DNA from: Vibrio japonicus
GTDB lineage: Bacteria > Pseudomonadota > Gammaproteobacteria > Enterobacterales > Vibrionaceae
NCBI RefSeq assembly: GCF_024582835.1
Contig: NZ_CP102097.1
Location: forward strand, 1,116,001-1,180,000
Direction of reading: 5' to 3'
DNA length: 64,000 bases
This document shows positions 61,943-64,000 of this stretch, piece by piece. The notes under the pieces were generated by a model that saw only the letters and a program-made list of their open reading frames with translations, ran no database searches and had not been told where the DNA came from. A program made the position numbers and the translations under genes. Numbering within the stretch: position 1 is the first letter of the stretch; each line of letters begins with the position of its first letter.

Positions 61943-62323
61943 ATGCGTCTTGAACGTCACGGAATATCAGTAGGGCTAGAGCGTTTTGGTTCAGAATTTT
62001 TCCTTGTCTTCAAAGCAATAGGGAAACTTACTCATGACGATTATCAAACAATAACACCGGTATTAGATTCTGCTCTAGCTGGAGTAAAGGGTAAGCATGT
62101 CAAAGTACTGGTCGATATTTCAGAGTTTTCAGGTTGGGAACTTCGCGCAGCTTGGGATGATTTCCAATTGGGTCTAAAAATCGGTTTTAACGTCGATAAA
62201 GTCGCTATTTACGGTGATAAGAACTGGCAAGAATTAGCGTCAAAAGTCGGCAGCTGGTTTATATCAGGGGAAATGCAGTCGTTTCATGATTACGACTCCG
62301 CAATCAAGTGGCTACAGGGTTAA
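61943..62323 (+). CDS. SpoIIAA-like STAS-fold protein (126 aa)
   Basis: Matches the SpoIIAA-like (PF11964-type) family: FFLVFKAIGKLTHDDYQTITPVLDSALAGVKGKHVKVLVDISEFSGWELRAAWDDFQLGLKIGFNVDKVAIYGDKNWQELASKVGSWFISGEMQSFHDYDSAIKWL. The family is thought to bind small molecules or lipids; its role is unknown. Start is ATG 61943, behind GGAGGGAG; the frame opens five codons earlier at a TTG. It is 132 bases from fliJ and unlikely to be flagellar. Confidence 0.85.
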   Translation: MRLERHGISVGLERFGSEFFLVFKAIGKLTHDDYQTITPVLDSALAGVKGKHVKVLVDISEFSGWELRAAWDDFQLGLKIGFNVDKVAIYGDKNWQELASKVGSWFISGEMQSFHDYDSAIKWLQG

Positions 62324-62373
62324 CATCACAAGGCGTAATAGGGGCGTTTGGCTTTCATGGAAGAGGCTTGGCA

Positions 62374-63105
62374 ATGACAAACGAAGTGATTTTGTTAAGA
62401 GGATTATTCCGTGGTTGCTACCATTGGGGTGATTTCCCGACGCTTTTACAAAGCGAGATTCCAGAAAAAACCATTACTTGTATAGATGTTCCAGGTAATG
62501 GGGAGCTTTCATCGCAAGTCTCTCCGAATACAATTGATGGAATGGTTGAAAGTATTAGATCTCAGCGAAACCAAAACAGCAAAGTAGACCTATTGGCGAT
62601 TTCGATGGGAGGAATGATTGGACTGAAATGGGCAGAACTGTATCCAGGTGAAGTCGAGTCGTTGATTTGCATTAATACGAGTGTAAAGGGTTTCAGTCCA
62701 TTCTATGAGCGCTTACTGCCTCAGAATTACTTAAAGATAGCGCTGGCTTTGGCTTCAGGTTCTTATCGAAGAGAAAAGATAATATACAGCATGGTCTCGA
62801 ACCAAAAATTGAATATTGGCCTTGTCAAAAAATGGGCAAGGTATGACGATTTACATCCAATGAAAGTTGGCAATTTTTGGCGACAGCTCTCAGCAGCGAA
62901 CAAGTTTCAGGTATCTCGCCCGAGTTGCCGTTTATATTTTATAGCATCTGAAAAAGATAAATTGGTTAGCCATAAAGCCACACTGGCAATGGCTGAGGCG
63001 TGGGGAGCACCTGTGATCATCAATGAAGTAGGTGGTCATGATATCGCGATAGACAACCCTAATTGGCTTTCGCAGAGAGTTGTGAACATTTTAAACGTGA
63101 CCTAA
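62374..63105 (+). CDS. Alpha/beta hydrolase (243 aa)
   Basis: A soluble alpha/beta-fold hydrolase. The nucleophile Ser sits in LLAISMGGMIGL (residue about 82), the Asp is in ASEKDKLVSH, and the His is in VGGHDIAIDNP near the end. ATG 62374 has GAGG upstream; the frame opens 22 codons earlier and overlaps the STAS gene, but that leader is not protein-like. Substrate is not recognisable. It lies 50 bases after the STAS gene and may be cotranscribed with it. Confidence 0.83.
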   Translation: MTNEVILLRGLFRGCYHWGDFPTLLQSEIPEKTITCIDVPGNGELSSQVSPNTIDGMVESIRSQRNQNSKVDLLAISMGGMIGLKWAELYPGEVESLICINTSVKGFSPFYERLLPQNYLKIALALASGSYRREKIIYSMVSNQKLNIGLVKKWARYDDLHPMKVGNFWRQLSAANKFQVSRPSCRLYFIASEKDKLVSHKATLAMAEAWGAPVIINEVGGHDIAIDNPNWLSQRVVNILNVT

Positions 63106-63121
63106 TAACATCACGAAGGAA

Positions 63122-63397
63122 CTACACAATATTATTGCGTACAAGCCCTCTTTTGACGTTGGTACAGAGTTTTCCAAACCGACGAATATCATCAAAATTT
63201 GGGGCGACTCCTCGTGAGATTGTGTGTTCCCAATAGGAAAGTTCTGAGTCTACAAGTTCCATCAATTTTTTCGGGCAGCCAATGCAGTTACCTTCCGTAC
63301 CGCACACAAAAGTATCGCTTTCGTAGAGAGGAAGCTCCCGCTTAGCCTGTTCAATGATGAGCTTCATAGCTGAGATTCTGTTGGGTTTTATACTCAT
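63122..63397 (-). CDS. Small Cys-rich hypothetical protein (91 aa)
   Basis: Contains FVCGTEGNCIGCPKKLMELVDSEL at residues about 30-53, with three Cys in a C-x5-C-x2-C array plus one near residue 78 (KLCTNVKRGL). This could bind zinc or an Fe-S cluster. ATG 63397 has GAGGGA upstream. I do not recognise the family. It faces the hydrolase gene, with 16 bases between stops. Confidence 0.7.
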   Translation of the reverse strand: MSIKPNRISAMKLIIEQAKRELPLYESDTFVCGTEGNCIGCPKKLMELVDSELSYWEHTISRGVAPNFDDIRRFGKLCTNVKRGLVRNNIV

Positions 63398-63491
63398 AGA
63401 TTGGGTCCCTCTTTTAGATACATGCAGTCATTATGTGGCGCAACGTCACTTTGCTTTAAGCCGTTATTGCTCATTCATCGTTATCCAGCGT

Positions 63492-64000
63492 TCATTTGAC
63501 ATAGTTTAATAGCGACTGAACACCAATAATTGGGCTGGAAAGCACTGGGATGATTGGATGGTTAAATGTGGCAGCAGGAGTCATGGATGCCTGCGCGAGG
63601 AGAATGACGCCGTTCGAGGGCATGTTTTCCAGTGTTGTTTTAATCGTTTTGGATATGGCTTGAATATAGGCCGCATGATCCCCGTTGTTGAGGTGTTGCC
63701 AGGCATCGGGCACGATCGTTACTTCAATATTTTGACAGATGGATAGTGGGTTCTCCATGGCACTTTGGTTCACCAGTTTATAGGTCGGTGATACGGTGCT
63801 TTCTGCCGTCGCCAAAATCTGTATATTCTGAAATCTGATGGCTTTTTCTGCCATGGGTCTATCAATACGCACGACTTTTGCCGATATCTCTGGCGTTGAT
63901 TCTGCGTACTCACCAATACTTGAGCAAGTGCAGACGATGAGATCAAAGCCTTGTTTGGCGATGTTTTGGATATACGAATGGACGAGATTCTCTACTTCGT
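63492..64000 (-). CDS. Asp/Glu racemase-family protein, 5' end cut by window edge
   Basis: The frame stays open to the right edge, so the start lies outside; about 168 codons are visible. LIVCTCSSIGEYAE contains the first active-site Cys region. VILLAQASMTPAA lies where the second active-site Cys of racemases sits; here it is AQASM, without Cys, as in some non-racemising relatives such as arylmalonate-decarboxylase-like proteins. The end LSSPIIGVQSLLNYV fits the family. The substrate cannot be told, and true racemase activity is doubtful if the second Cys is missing. Confidence 0.75.
   Translation of the reverse strand, partial: EVENLVHSYIQNIAKQGFDLIVCTCSSIGEYAESTPEISAKVVRIDRPMAEKAIRFQNIQILATAESTVSPTYKLVNQSAMENPLSICQNIEVTIVPDAWQHLNNGDHAAYIQAISKTIKTTLENMPSNGVILLAQASMTPAATFNHPIIPVLSSPIIGVQSLLNYVK

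Overview
The window looks like a Vibrio (Vibrionaceae) chromosome, probably the second chromosome. It carries a complete Vibrio-type lateral (swarming) flagellar system, including the diagnostic genes lafK, motY_L, lafS, lafT and lafU, next to an exosortase-A (XrtA) exopolysaccharide locus. No rRNA, tRNA, CRISPR array, insertion sequence or prophage was seen. The species cannot be named from sequence reading alone.

Region 1 (1-12020, minus strand) is the enzymatic arm of an XrtA exopolysaccharide cluster. In transcription order it holds a polyprenyl-phosphate sugar transferase, a polysaccharide deacetylase, a FemAB-like acyltransferase, a glycosyltransferase, exosortase A with an EpsI domain, an asparagine-synthase-type amidotransferase, three GT4 glycosyltransferases and a GT2 that runs off the left edge. 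An AT-rich divergent control region (12021-12624) separates it from the plus-strand export arm (12625-17128): Wza-like lipoprotein, Wzz-like chain-length protein, tyrosine autokinase with a Tyr-Gly tail, and a TIGR03016-type outer-membrane barrel. A further plus-strand group (17196-23542) holds a membrane-anchored PHP-domain protein and three genes that together resemble an alginate/cellulose-type O-acylation module (SGNH, MBOAT, DltD/AlgJ-like). No PEP-CTERM substrate is visible.

Region 2 (about 23550-25450) is a small accessory patch between the two systems. It has a YbjQ-family gene whose stop codon lies at the start of an attC/VCR-like hairpin, a broken nitrilase gene, two small orphan genes and imperfect direct repeats.

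Region 3 (25459-61810) is a contiguous lateral flagellar cluster. One block is flgAMN plus a lytic transglycosylase on the minus strand, divergent from flgBCDEFGHIJKL and a flagellin-like gene on the plus strand. A second block is lafA, and fliD-S-T-K-L-lafS-lafT-lafU, on the minus strand. A third is fliMNPQR-flhBA and a degenerate EAL gene on the minus strand, divergent from motY-lafK-fliEFGHIJ on the plus strand. A sigma-54 promoter candidate lies before flgB, consistent with LafK control. A shared TTAAT-N16-CCGCCT motif lies before lafA and flgM, where LafS (sigma-28) control would be expected.

Region 4 (61811-64000) holds ordinary accessory genes: a SpoIIAA-like STAS protein, an alpha/beta hydrolase, a small Cys-rich protein, and an Asp/Glu-racemase-family gene cut by the right edge.
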